In this document: positions 53,501-60,502 of the stretch, piece after piece
Layout of the letters: every line of letters begins with the position of its first letter
How positions within the stretch are numbered: the first letter of the stretch is position 1
DNA from: Fibrivirga algicola
GTDB lineage: Bacteria > Bacteroidota > Bacteroidia > Cytophagales > Spirosomataceae
DNA: 64,000 bases
Assembly: GCF_011742925.1 (NCBI RefSeq)
Contig: NZ_WAEL01000003.1
Coordinates: 496,001-560,000, forward strand
Direction: 5' to 3'
Notes under the pieces: model-generated
The model's input: only the letters and a program-made list of their open reading frames with translations
Databases searched by the model: none
Told to the model about the DNA's origin: nothing
Program-made: the position numbers and the translations under genes

Positions 53501-54371
53501 TAGACGTCAGTCTATGAAGCAAATCATACAGACGATGTGTGTCTTCTTCCTCTTGCGCATCATAGTAAAGCACTGCTGGTGTTATTGGTAGGCGTGTTTC
53601 ATCAGCCGAAGCATGGCGAAGTGCCTCAAAGACCAGACGAGTTTTACCCGAACCTGCCGAGCCCACCACTCGTATAATAGAATTTGGAGCCAGATTTGTT
53701 TTTACTATATCAAGCAGCGAACTGAAAGGCTCATGGGTAATGAAATGGACAGTAGTATTTGACGGAATGTAAGTTGCCCAGTCCGAAAATATTTTGAATG
53801 GTTCGAAACGTTTCTTGCGCAGCATTTCATGCTGACCAACAATCGACATAATCGCTCCGCTTAAATCATTTGCTAACCGCTTTGTAACCGTTTCAATATC
53901 TGACTCGGCATTGCATTCATACATAATTGGATTGCGGTCCTGAGCGATATCAAATGGGAATGGAAACCTTGGCGTTGGCGTGCCATAAGATGTATTCATC
54001 ACCTTAATGATTCGTTCATCTCCAATTAAGGCCTTAGCCTGGCCTAATTCGATAACTACATTGTTATTGAGCCCTGCTTTTTTACGAGATTTAACCCTTT
54101 CCGTTTTATAGGTTTTATAGGTATTGACAAATGTGAGGTCGGCTAAAAAAATTTGGCACTCTTCTATTTTAGCCTCGATTACGTCAAGAATATTACGCGA
54201 TCCAGGTTGATTAGGCGCATCGGCACGGTCTGGTGCTAAATCAACTAGCAAATTTGTACTATACCTTCTCTTTATAATGTCAATTGCTTTATCCAGAGCC
54301 CTGATCACCAAACGTTTGTTGTATTCGGGATCGGTGTCTAATTGCCATGAAAAAAAGATCTTATAATTCAT
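50547..54371 (-). CDS. TIR-like/P-loop STAND-type NTPase, candidate antiphage protein
   Basis: A 1,274-residue cytosolic protein of three parts. Residues 1-175 form a TIR-like or nucleotide-hydrolase fold: KIFFSWQLDTD (4-14), IEECQIFLADLTFVN (69-83) and NNVVIELGQAKALIGDERII (103-122) with a conserved Glu108. Residues 200-440 form a P-loop NTPase with Walker A GSAGSGKT (237-244) and Walker B FIFVIDNA (295-302). The last 800 residues are mostly helices, repeat-like, with no recognised motif. This layout, effector-NTPase-long helical sensor, is that of STAND defence proteins (Avs-like), which sense a phage protein, oligomerise and switch on the N-terminal enzyme. The effector could deplete NAD or cleave a nucleotide. 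The assignment is from layout only. Confidence 0.75.
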   Translation of the reverse strand: MNYKIFFSWQLDTDPEYNKRLVIRALDKAIDIIKRRYSTNLLVDLAPDRADAPNQPGSRNILDVIEAKIEECQIFLADLTFVNTYKTYKTERVKSRKKAGLNNNVVIELGQAKALIGDERIIKVMNTSYGTPTPRFPFPFDIAQDRNPIMYECNAESDIETVTKRLANDLSGAIMSIVGQHEMLRKKRFEPFKIFSDWATYIPSNTTVHFITHEPFSSLLDIVKTNLAPNSIIRVVGSAGSGKTRLVFEALRHASADETRLPITPAVLYYDAQEEEDTHRLYDLLHRLTSKVERFIFVIDNATTKLHSRLSQVVKREGYQSSLISIAPTAESWLPIDHLTQVIEMTEAAAKSVCRAILRQKFTKENDYALDRAVDFMGAFPASAILLTQQDELNPYFLPKLTSADWVDQIIGASQQPDDRSVLQALCLFTEVGYLRDEERELRWIANNDILIPFSGNKEQRWQKLKQFVEIYRQKKIIHVVGRNILVQPQHLALRLAEQWWQSRNTTDAIEILNGLAEIPALRTNFLDQFKHLKGSPTVQEIVRHLCSVSGYFTTPERVLEPYGSSLLRVMADISPRVVVDCLARLLLVAPLQLLRESHDGRRNLVWTLEKLCRYEATFTTAAQLLMRLAIAENEPIANNATGQFLQLFTIHLSGTEVDFNARINLLRQGIAQHDEGHDALILKAARAALAWQGFSRIVSSDEQLNDWREHKPTASAVESYWHQIIDLISPYALSTSSNTTEAVDILVGALRGLTEFGVARLVLPIVDNLIDAGKVSFKKVRPALKSALQNRFLQTDERSLLQLSLAKTEPTTLKDKLDYYVYSYADPTDYRDMGEAGLKARSEALVPEVVHQRDLWEQTARNLLTADHPFYSIPFARELAVQLSSDDRQWFTDFWLDHLKLKIKGEDLSPIVGFLEGAGEKVTDGFLNHIIADDALNYLAFRIVAASTTNHTYLDSLLSLVKDEKQPVAALRQLQYSQLMRGASREQIQTLIRSIASLGPEGCWVALELAWNFIYSGANDNTAHEALNEYFKPVIRQLVLNEELMQAQGDSATQNRWANELSRLIEETGETSVAITCTNQLLQYLMSQPEDLPSEATSNAYQPFRALLTKFFSTIWPIVGDALQRDELAYMLSDILGAKSDMFSDREGLLFELGDPNTLIDWYKQQDHRVQLRFVRMLPTAKTDKAEWHPFTRLMLDTFGTDESILAEVAASMNSFSVNGSAAPIFETRLILYEQLKMHSLPNVQVWARRQADICRQRIQFEDDWSSEGFPLD

Positions 54372-54673
54372 GAGATAGCATTCCTTTTCAGCAGGTATTT
54401 ATTAGTGAGGATTGAGTTTTCAGATAGAAAAAGGCTATTGATCACTACCCTTTCTCCTAAGTATGTCAATTGAATTACCACTTTCCCTGTACCTGGTATA
54501 ATCACTGTCGCGCCTCAACGAGTACGCTCGACAGTGATTATACCAGGTACGTTGCTCAGCTCAGTTTTATCAACATCTACTTGGCAGCTAGGCCGCTTGC
54601 TTCTCCAGAGTGTTGTGGTGGAACCGCCCGACTAAGAAAGGTCGTAGCAACCATGGCCGCTGTCAGCGGTTTA
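54372..54673. other. Intergenic region with perfect inverted repeat, 302 bp
   Basis: Holds the perfect 22-bp inverted repeat at 54489-54550. A plus-strand frame from 54470 to 54700 crosses the repeat and lacks a good start, so no gene is called. The part 54560-54670 is less AT-rich than its surroundings and may be a remnant of something else. Confidence 0.5.
54489..54550. repeat. Perfect 22-bp inverted repeat
   Basis: Arms at 54489-54510 and 54529-54550 are exact complements over 22 bp, starting GTACCTGGTATAATCACTG, with an 18-nt loop. It lies between two minus-strand genes (AlbA_2 protein upstream, STAND NTPase downstream in transcription order). It could be a terminator, operator or recombination site; the T-poor flank argues against a simple terminator. 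Confidence 0.8.
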
Positions 54674-55654
54674 CTAAGTCAGCTCTTCCCCTTCAGCTAA
54701 TTCACGAACGTCGACAATTACCTCATTTACCATTCTGCCAGGTAAGAAAGCAACCCTATATTTTTTGATCAACTGAATTGCCTTAGAACGAAGTCCGCCC
54801 GCCACCAGCTTAATCGTGAATGGAATAATTCGTCTGCCTCTGTAATTATCCCTGTCGATGCAGTAAGTGACATCAAATGTCATCTCAACCCCCTGTGAAA
54901 GCACGCCAACTTCATGGCGCTTTATGAACTGGTTAGCCCTGGTCGCAGATTTGCCTTCGGTAACAAAAAATTCCCCATCCAGACTGGTCAGCGTAACAAA
55001 CGCTTTATCTTCATTAATTTCTTCTACCAGGTTTTCCACCCTAACACCGAACTCGATCATGGCAAATCGACTGTCATCAACCAATTTAGTCGATTCTGAG
55101 TCGACGGATAAGGTGGCCTTCAAAACAGGCTTCTTCTCCTCTCTGAACAGGGCTCTGATCAGGTAATGCGGAGCTGCTTTTGATTGGCCATCGAAACGAG
55201 TCCAATAGCGATCTTCGAACTGATGAGGCTTGATAGAGCTTTCAGGTACGTCAATCAAATACACGTACTGGTCTTGGCTTACCTCAACATCTTTAAATCG
55301 AATACCAGACGGGATATCCTCGATCCGAGTAATCAATTTACTAATGAAGCTATCCTTGTTATAGTATTTGGTTACTGGAGACAGTTTCCCAACGAATACT
55401 TTATCGCCTCGGTCGTTTTTGGTGCCTTCAGGAGCCCCCCAGATTAGCAGACCTCCCTCCGAATTAAGAAAAGCACAAACGGTTCGAATGACACCTTTTT
55501 CTTTCAATTTAAGGTCGCTCTCATGTTGGGCAAACGACTTAAATTCTAAGTTAATCCCTTCAGGACGTTCCTCGGCAAAGAACGCAGTGACGTCATCAGC
55601 AGTAACGTCGTCAATGGCCTTGCCAAAGTATAACTGAGTAAATGATTGGACCAT
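54674..55654 (-). CDS. AlbA_2 (Schlafen-type) domain protein
   Basis: A 326-residue protein. Residues 30-170 form an AlbA_2 domain: NLEFKSF (35-41), KEKGVIRTVCAFLNSEGG (51-68) and LLIWGAPEG (69-77), the pattern of Schlafen-related putative nucleic-acid-binding or nuclease domains, where the Glu-x-Lys is a likely active-site pair. The middle has DQYVYLIDVPESSIKPHQF and RYWTRFDGQSKAAPHY, typical of this family. The C-terminal 130 residues are beta-rich and unknown (DSESTKLVDDSRFAMIEFGV). ATG 55654 is preferred over 55684. It follows the nuclease-like gene by 43 bp on the same strand, forming a likely two-gene operon. Confidence 0.8.
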   Translation of the reverse strand: MVQSFTQLYFGKAIDDVTADDVTAFFAEERPEGINLEFKSFAQHESDLKLKEKGVIRTVCAFLNSEGGLLIWGAPEGTKNDRGDKVFVGKLSPVTKYYNKDSFISKLITRIEDIPSGIRFKDVEVSQDQYVYLIDVPESSIKPHQFEDRYWTRFDGQSKAAPHYLIRALFREEKKPVLKATLSVDSESTKLVDDSRFAMIEFGVRVENLVEEINEDKAFVTLTSLDGEFFVTEGKSATRANQFIKRHEVGVLSQGVEMTFDVTYCIDRDNYRGRRIIPFTIKLVAGGLRSKAIQLIKKYRVAFLPGRMVNEVIVDVRELAEGEELT

Positions 55655-55697
55655 TAGTAGAGAGCAGGTATGCCGATTTGACACTTAATTGTTCTGA

Positions 55698-56726
55698 TTA
55701 CTGCTGAGCGGCTGTATTCTCCTTAAAGTTTTCCCATGTCTCGACTTCTTTTAGAAACTGGGCTAAGCTTGGTAACGTACCTGTGGCAAACGACTCGTGC
55801 CAAAAGTATTGTTTGGAGCCCATCATACCCCCCGGTAATTTTTTTCGGAAGTACGTTTCAGTCTCGTTGCTGAGTAAGAACACCTGTAGTGGAATTAATT
55901 GAGACTGCTCAGGTCTGAGTTGCTTGACCAGGGATACGGCTCTTTCAGCAACCTGCTGATGGGTTAGCTCTGCTCGGTTGATCCATTTTATCTCGGTTAC
56001 CTGTTGATTGGTTCCAACAACTACGACTGCGTCGATTTCGAAAAGCCGCCTCACTTCCTTTCGGGAATAAGCACCCAGTAAACGCGCCCGTTTATGCGTA
56101 TAGGCACCACCACTATTCGGACAGATATAAGCTCCTGCGTCTATTTCTGCCATCGTGTTACTACAGTTGACTACGTCAAGCAGGTATTCCCAGACAGGCA
56201 GTAAGTTTTCTGAATCTAAGTAGGCGCGAAACTCTGTGAGTAGGCCCACCAAATAGTCGGTAATACATACCTCTTCAAAAGCACTCAGTAGTTGTGCATA
56301 CGTAATTGACAGAAGATGCACATCATCTTTTGCCGCCTGATCAACCTCTGATTTAAACCTGCTAAGTGGCTCTGTTTCTGCATTGCTTAATAGGAACAGG
56401 ATCAGTGTACCTCTGTACTGTTTAATCCCCTTCAAATGGCGAATAATCTGCTCTGAGTGAAACCAGTCATGCTTTTTCGTTTCAAAAGCAATCGTGAAGG
56501 CTGCCTGGGAAATAACCAAGTCAGGAACGCTGTCCAGGTCCTTACGTTGCTGCTCAAATACGGGTCCTACAACGATATTGCCTTTACCAGATGTCAACTT
56601 ATCGAGCAGGATACTGAACAAGCGCGGACTCTGTTCGTAGACGAGCTTCATCATTAGTCCGCAGTAGTTAGTCACCCGGTTCTCGGATTGACTATAAGTC
56701 GTAAACAGAGATATTGGTCTTCCCAC
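55698..56726 (-). CDS. PD-(D/E)XK nuclease-like protein
   Basis: A 342-residue protein with a GTG start. The N-terminal 120 residues match a restriction-endonuclease-like fold: SENRVTNYCGLMMKLVY (14-30), Glu58, the PD-(D/E)XK core PDLVI (68-72) with FETKK (81-85; Glu82 and Lys84), and a helix with SEQIIRHLKGIKQY. The second half (about 200-330) is unknown; it contains ARLLGAYSRKEVRRLFEIDAVVVVG and TEIKWINRAELTHQQVAERA, with an aspartate/lysine strand that might be a second nuclease-like unit. It is the first gene of a unit with the AlbA_2 gene. Pairing a nuclease-like protein with a Schlafen-type protein in a defence-like island suggests a two-component antiviral system. Confidence 0.72.
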   Translation of the reverse strand: MGRPISLFTTYSQSENRVTNYCGLMMKLVYEQSPRLFSILLDKLTSGKGNIVVGPVFEQQRKDLDSVPDLVISQAAFTIAFETKKHDWFHSEQIIRHLKGIKQYRGTLILFLLSNAETEPLSRFKSEVDQAAKDDVHLLSITYAQLLSAFEEVCITDYLVGLLTEFRAYLDSENLLPVWEYLLDVVNCSNTMAEIDAGAYICPNSGGAYTHKRARLLGAYSRKEVRRLFEIDAVVVVGTNQQVTEIKWINRAELTHQQVAERAVSLVKQLRPEQSQLIPLQVFLLSNETETYFRKKLPGGMMGSKQYFWHESFATGTLPSLAQFLKEVETWENFKENTAAQQ

Positions 56727-56778
56727 AACGATAGTATATAATGGAGTTTGTTATAATAGGTTATTCCTGAAGCAACCA

Positions 56779-57315
56779 CTATTGTCCACCACCCATTGTT
56801 CCCCGACCAACGTTAAAAGTGTCTCGATTTAGGTGCTGAGGCAGATCAGGGGATACGTATCCAGCGATAGAAGCCACTAAGCGTATACCCCGGTTGGTTC
56901 TAGCCGCTGGTATATAGCGTACAGACTGCTCACCCACGTCCTCAAACAACAACTCATCGACTTGGTGAACCGAATTGTCAGCCCATACAGTAATCAGACT
57001 TACAGAGACATACTTGAATCGTAAGGCAGTGGGATTGCTCAACTGAACCAGGATATGATCGAACCCACCAAAAGCCAGTTGGTCGGACTGACTGATAGTA
57101 GCTTCGATCTGATTGAGTTGCGCTACGAGTTGCCGATTACGTTGAGTATTAGCTTTTGCTTGTGCGGCTGCCTCGGTCCGCTGATTAACTTTTACCAGTT
57201 GAGCCTTTACCGAGGCTAGTTCAGCAGCTAGTTTATCGGTCTTGCTATCGCTAGTTGTACAGCCCAATAAATAGCTACCTATAAGCAGGCTTCCTAGAAA
57301 GTAGCGGTTGATCAT
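56779..57315 (-). CDS. Coiled-coil lipoprotein
   Basis: A 178-residue lipoprotein: signal and lipobox LLIGSYLLGC (Cys19), then a coiled coil (LAAELASVKAQLVKVNQRTEAAA ... about residues 28-75 in heptads), then a beta-rich domain of about 90 residues (FDHILVQLSNPTALRFKYVSV). A Gly-rich end (GRGTMGGGQ) follows. No family is recognised. It lies 53 bp upstream of the nuclease-like gene's stretch but is separated by its own control region. Confidence 0.7.
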   Translation of the reverse strand: MINRYFLGSLLIGSYLLGCTTSDSKTDKLAAELASVKAQLVKVNQRTEAAAQAKANTQRNRQLVAQLNQIEATISQSDQLAFGGFDHILVQLSNPTALRFKYVSVSLITVWADNSVHQVDELLFEDVGEQSVRYIPAARTNRGIRLVASIAGYVSPDLPQHLNRDTFNVGRGTMGGGQ

Positions 57316-57334
57316 AAGATAAGATTTAAGCTGA

Positions 57335-57625
57335 CAAGGTTACACTTTTACCCTTCTACTGTACACCAACAGGTCAAGAATTTCAGACTCCCCCTCATTA
57401 AGCAATAAAGGCCGTATTGATAGATGGGTAGTTAAGCTTGAGGTTCAGGGCGCGGAACTATGGGATAAAAGAATTGGCGGATCAGATCTCGACAATCTGA
57501 CTGCTGCGGTGGCAGCGCCTACGGGTAAGTATCTGGTGAGTGGCTTTTCAAGATCCCCCATCTTCGGAGACAAAACAGAGGTCAGCAGAGAAGATTATGA
57601 TATTTGGGTACTTGAATTGAAGTGA
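57335..57625 (+). pseudogene. Fragment of a T9SS-type repeat protein gene
   Basis: The frame ending at TGA 57623-57625 reads DRWVVKLEVQGAELWDKRIGGSD and SGFSRSPIFGDKTEVS, then DYDIWVLELK. This is the repeat unit (D-W-VVKL-G-LWDK-GG) of large secreted Bacteroidota proteins. There is no start codon and no signal or sorting domain, so only a remnant is left. Confidence 0.6.
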
Positions 57626-57868
57626 GGCAGCAAGCTCAGCGTCGTTAGCTCATTTCTAATTTGGCCTCTATAGGACTCGTTTTAATCAATCATTAACTGG
57701 ATTCGCTGCCCGCAGACGTACCTTACGCTATTTCAAAAAGGAGGAAAACTCCTCAATGGTGTGGATAGAAGCGGAAAGCGGGCTGACAGTGTTGGTCTGC
57801 TTTTTTGTGTAAATGACAGCCCCTTGCTCAGAGAACAGAGCCAACCGGCCGAGGACTAATTAAACGAG
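57626..57868. other. Intergenic stretch without clear content
   Basis: No gene is supported. A short stem GGAGG-AAAA-CTCC (about 57739-57753) is visible, and a T-rich run GCTTTTTTGTG occurs near 57800. Otherwise nothing stands out before the terminator at 57869. Confidence 0.4.
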
Positions 57869-57895
57869 AAAAGCCGGGACTTACCCCGGCTTTTT
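57869..57895. terminator. Bidirectional terminator
   Basis: AAAGCCGGG pairs with CCCGGCTTT around a short loop, with AAAA before and TTTTT after. It ends the minus-strand SHOCT gene at 57922. Confidence 0.8.
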
Positions 57896-57921
57896 GATTG
57901 TTCGTATATCGCTCTACATTA

Positions 57922-58458
57922 TCAATTACTTAGCAGCTTCTTTTTCTGGGCATCATATTCACCCTGCGTGATCGCACCCGCATCAAGTAGCTGTTTGAGC
58001 TTTAGCAGTTCGTCGGCTACTGATGCTGGTTTAGCAGCTTCAGCAGGTTTGGCTCCAACTCGTCGACTATTTACAGCGACGATCTCCCCAGCTTCAATAG
58101 CAGGCTCAAGATCAACAGCGAAGTTGTAGCCGCTGAACGGATTCACTACTGCAACCGTCTTGTTCCCTGCATTTTTGACCGACTGTACCTTGAAGTGTTT
58201 GACGACGGCCCACTGCCCGTTGTAACGACGGTCAAGAAACTGCTCGCGAGTGCCTGCCAAGACATTCAACGGTTGAACGACGTATTTGAAATCACCGTAG
58301 GGTGTCGATCCCCGCCCCCAGCGCAGGGTATCCCCAACATTCACGGTGATGCCATCTGTTAAAGTAACGGGTTCTTTGCTCTGCTTACCTGGAATTTGAG
58401 CTTGACTCGCACTCCCGAACAGGCCTAGTAAGCCCACTGTCAATAAAGCTTTATACAT
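57922..58458 (-). CDS. Secreted SHOCT-domain protein
   Basis: A 178-residue exported protein: signal peptide MYKALLTVGLLGLFGSASQAQ, a central domain of about 110 residues (VTLTDGITVNVGDTLRWGRGS, FKVQSVKNAGNKTVAVVNPF) of unknown function, and a C-terminal SHOCT helix pair (LKLKQLLDAGAITQGEYDAQKKKLL, residues 151-176). SHOCT motifs act as short oligomerisation or membrane-association segments. It ends at a strong terminator. It carries no sign of defence function and may be ordinary island cargo. Confidence 0.8.
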   Translation of the reverse strand: MYKALLTVGLLGLFGSASQAQIPGKQSKEPVTLTDGITVNVGDTLRWGRGSTPYGDFKYVVQPLNVLAGTREQFLDRRYNGQWAVVKHFKVQSVKNAGNKTVAVVNPFSGYNFAVDLEPAIEAGEIVAVNSRRVGAKPAEAAKPASVADELLKLKQLLDAGAITQGEYDAQKKKLLSN

Positions 58459-59063
58459 GATTGAATCAGTTATTTAGAACTGTACAATCTTAGTAAATCT
58501 ATCTGAATAATTGGGTAATTAAAAAGAAAGTGGACGTCACTTGTGTTTCAGTTGGAGCACGTAGGCAATACCCAATACTGCCGCTTCGTGTGCCTCTTCT
58601 TTGTGAGGAGCCGGTAGCTTCCAGTCTGTCCTCCAGTCGAACACATCGTAAATAGCGACGGGGTGTCTTTAGCACGTAGCAGTGCTTTATTGATCGAGTA
58701 ACATCGAATTTCATTACCGCGTAGTAAAGTGATTTGAGCATGAAGCTTAAAAAAAGAATATTAGTACGAGTATTCAGTCAATAGGCGAATCATTGACAAT
58801 ATATGGCATCATTTGAAGTCACTGAGGCAATTAGCTATATACAGGTACATGCCTAGCCATCAATTACACACGATTGCGGTGCTTACACTTGCAGAGCTAT
58901 TGCAGCGGCATGTTTGTTTTGATTCCCACTGTCATCGCCTGAATACAGGAGCGCTTGTCTCAACATGAATTTATTCCGAAAGACTGAAATTATCCCTCTA
59001 GTTTATAATCACCTGGTAACGGTTTCGCATTGATTAATTTACACTACAATCATATCATGCCAT
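58459..59063. other. Intergenic region with gene remnant, 605 bp
   Basis: Part of it (58537-58760) is a decayed gene listed separately. The AT-rich right half (58780-59050) shows no gene and may hold the promoter of the gene pair starting at 59064. Confidence 0.45.
58537..58760 (-). pseudogene. Decayed small protein gene, copy 1
   Basis: On the minus strand, one frame reads ITLLRGNEIRCYSINKALL and RAKDTP; after a frameshift a second reads VAIYDVFDWRTDWKLPAPHK and EEAHEAAVLGIAYVLQLK before TGA. Joined, they give one protein of about 75 residues. The family is not recognised. A shorter, more damaged relative lies at 60403-60495. Confidence 0.5.
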
Positions 59064-59354
59064 ATGCCTCTTATACCAATTGTCAGTTTCCAAGTGGAAT
59101 ATTCTCCAACTGGACTAGGGTCTGTTTTCTTTACCCTGGAAAAAGAAACGAAACCTCGGCAGGTAACTGCTTTGCAACCCTCAGTTATGACAGCCGTTCT
59201 AGCAATCCTATCTAGGCCCTTTCCCATATTCAATACTGACGGCAGCAATACTTTCATCTCAATTGAGACAAAGAATACTCCTAATGCAGCTATTATAGCA
59301 GCTAATGGTGTACCAAGTGCTGAGGATGACACTAAAAAGAAGAGGGAGGCCTAA
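59064..59354 (+). CDS. Hypothetical protein (96 aa)
   Basis: A 96-residue frame ending 2 bp before the next gene, whose ribosome-binding site (GGGAGG) lies inside its last codons. This tight spacing suggests a real, translationally coupled pair. The sequence has no recognised domain; it contains two mixed hydrophobic stretches and a charged end (SAEDDTKKKREA). Two other frames overlap it; the spacing favours this one. Confidence 0.45.
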   Translation: MPLIPIVSFQVEYSPTGLGSVFFTLEKETKPRQVTALQPSVMTAVLAILSRPFPIFNTDGSNTFISIETKNTPNAAIIAANGVPSAEDDTKKKREA

Positions 59355-59356
59355 CC

Positions 59357-60229
59357 ATGAAATCTATACCGCTCTTTTTAGTGTGCCTTCTGATTTTTTA
59401 TCTCATGTCATCGTGTAGCCCCTTTAAACCCTCTGAGAAGAGGATATTCAGAGGGAATAATTTTTACCGGTTTAATCAGCAGCCAGCGCCAGCGAAAAAT
59501 CAGCTTGAAGTATATACCGTTGAGCAGCCTTTCACGATATCATCTTTAACCGATAAAGAGTCCTATCTAAGCATAAGCAATAAAATCGTTCAGCGTAATC
59601 TCAGTCATCTCACTAAAGCAACTGTAAATATTGATTCGTTAAATGTAAATGAGTACGCAACTTATCGAACACTCAACGAGTCTACAGCATTTTTCATTCA
59701 GCCTCCAGATATAATTGAACCCCGTAAGAAATTCACGTATGGAGACAGTAAACTGGTTCTTCAAGCCTTAGCTGTGCCTATAAAGTTTAGACCCCGGCCC
59801 AACTTAAAGAGCCTATCTAACGATCCAGTCAAGATGCAAGCCGCTGTCGACTCATTTCCTCAACAAGTTGAAAGTGGCTTTAATGTTGGCTTTTCAGTCG
59901 GGCTCAAATTCAGCCACAATACATTCCGAAACCAGAAGGATGCGCTCGGAAGATACACGAATCAATTATCCTTCTCCTTAGCTGGCTTGATAGGTACTGG
60001 AGTAACCGACATAAGTCGAACTACAGCCCGGTCACTACCTGCAAGTGGTTTCACGGCTCGCAAAAATGCTTTCGTTTCATACGGTGCTGTTTTCTTGCTA
60101 GGGTATAATAATATAAATGTTGGCTATGCAGTAGGTGTAGATCGGGCACTAGGGCAATACAATGATAACTGGGTATACCAAGGTCAGGTTTGGCATGGTT
60201 TCATAGTAGCACTGGATGTTTTGAAGTAG
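59357..60229 (+). CDS. Lipoprotein with possible outer-membrane strands
   Basis: A 290-residue lipoprotein (MKSIPLFLVCLLIFYLMSSC, Cys20). The first half is polar; the second (about 170-290) alternates aromatic and polar residues (GFNVGFSVGLKFSHNTF, LSFSLAGLIGTGVTDI, GAVFLLGYNNINVGYAVGVDRAL), like outer-membrane beta strands. A GGGAGG ribosome-binding site sits 9 bp before the ATG. No family is recognised. It could be an accessory surface protein of the island. Confidence 0.75.
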   Translation: MKSIPLFLVCLLIFYLMSSCSPFKPSEKRIFRGNNFYRFNQQPAPAKNQLEVYTVEQPFTISSLTDKESYLSISNKIVQRNLSHLTKATVNIDSLNVNEYATYRTLNESTAFFIQPPDIIEPRKKFTYGDSKLVLQALAVPIKFRPRPNLKSLSNDPVKMQAAVDSFPQQVESGFNVGFSVGLKFSHNTFRNQKDALGRYTNQLSFSLAGLIGTGVTDISRTTARSLPASGFTARKNAFVSYGAVFLLGYNNINVGYAVGVDRALGQYNDNWVYQGQVWHGFIVALDVLK

Positions 60230-60402
60230 TATGCCAGTTCTTCAGACTTAGAGCGATAGCAGGCTTACCGTCGACTTTAAGCGAGCAAATATTGGGATGT
60301 CAGTCAGAAATAAACCATGACCCTAGGTCATAAAGGGGCCTCGTGTAAGTATAAAAATCCATATTTGCACGGAGCACTACTAATCAAATAAAAGTATATG
60401 TG

Positions 60403-60495
60403 TCACTCGTATCTCAGTCGGAGGGCGTCAGTAATATACAGTGCTACTGCTTCGTGCGTTTCAGGTCTAAGGGGTGAGGTGCATCTGATTTGAAC
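60403..60495 (-). pseudogene. Decayed small protein gene, copy 2 (fragment)
   Basis: The minus-strand end reads ETHEAVALYITDALRLRYE before TGA, matching EAHEAAVLGIAYVLQLKHK of the remnant at 58537-58760 at DNA level too (GCTTCGTG, CAGT-GGAG). Only about 30 codons remain, with a frameshift after APH. Confidence 0.45.
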
Positions 60496-60502
60496 GCGAC
60501 AA

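Noticed and set aside
54470-54700. 76-codon plus-strand frame across the 22-bp palindrome
   Set aside because: Starts at TTG, runs through both arms of the repeat and overlaps the end of the AlbA_2 gene; no family likeness.
58499-58741. 80-codon minus-strand frame
   Set aside because: It is an out-of-frame reading of the decayed gene at 58537-58760, whose other two frames join to a sensible protein.
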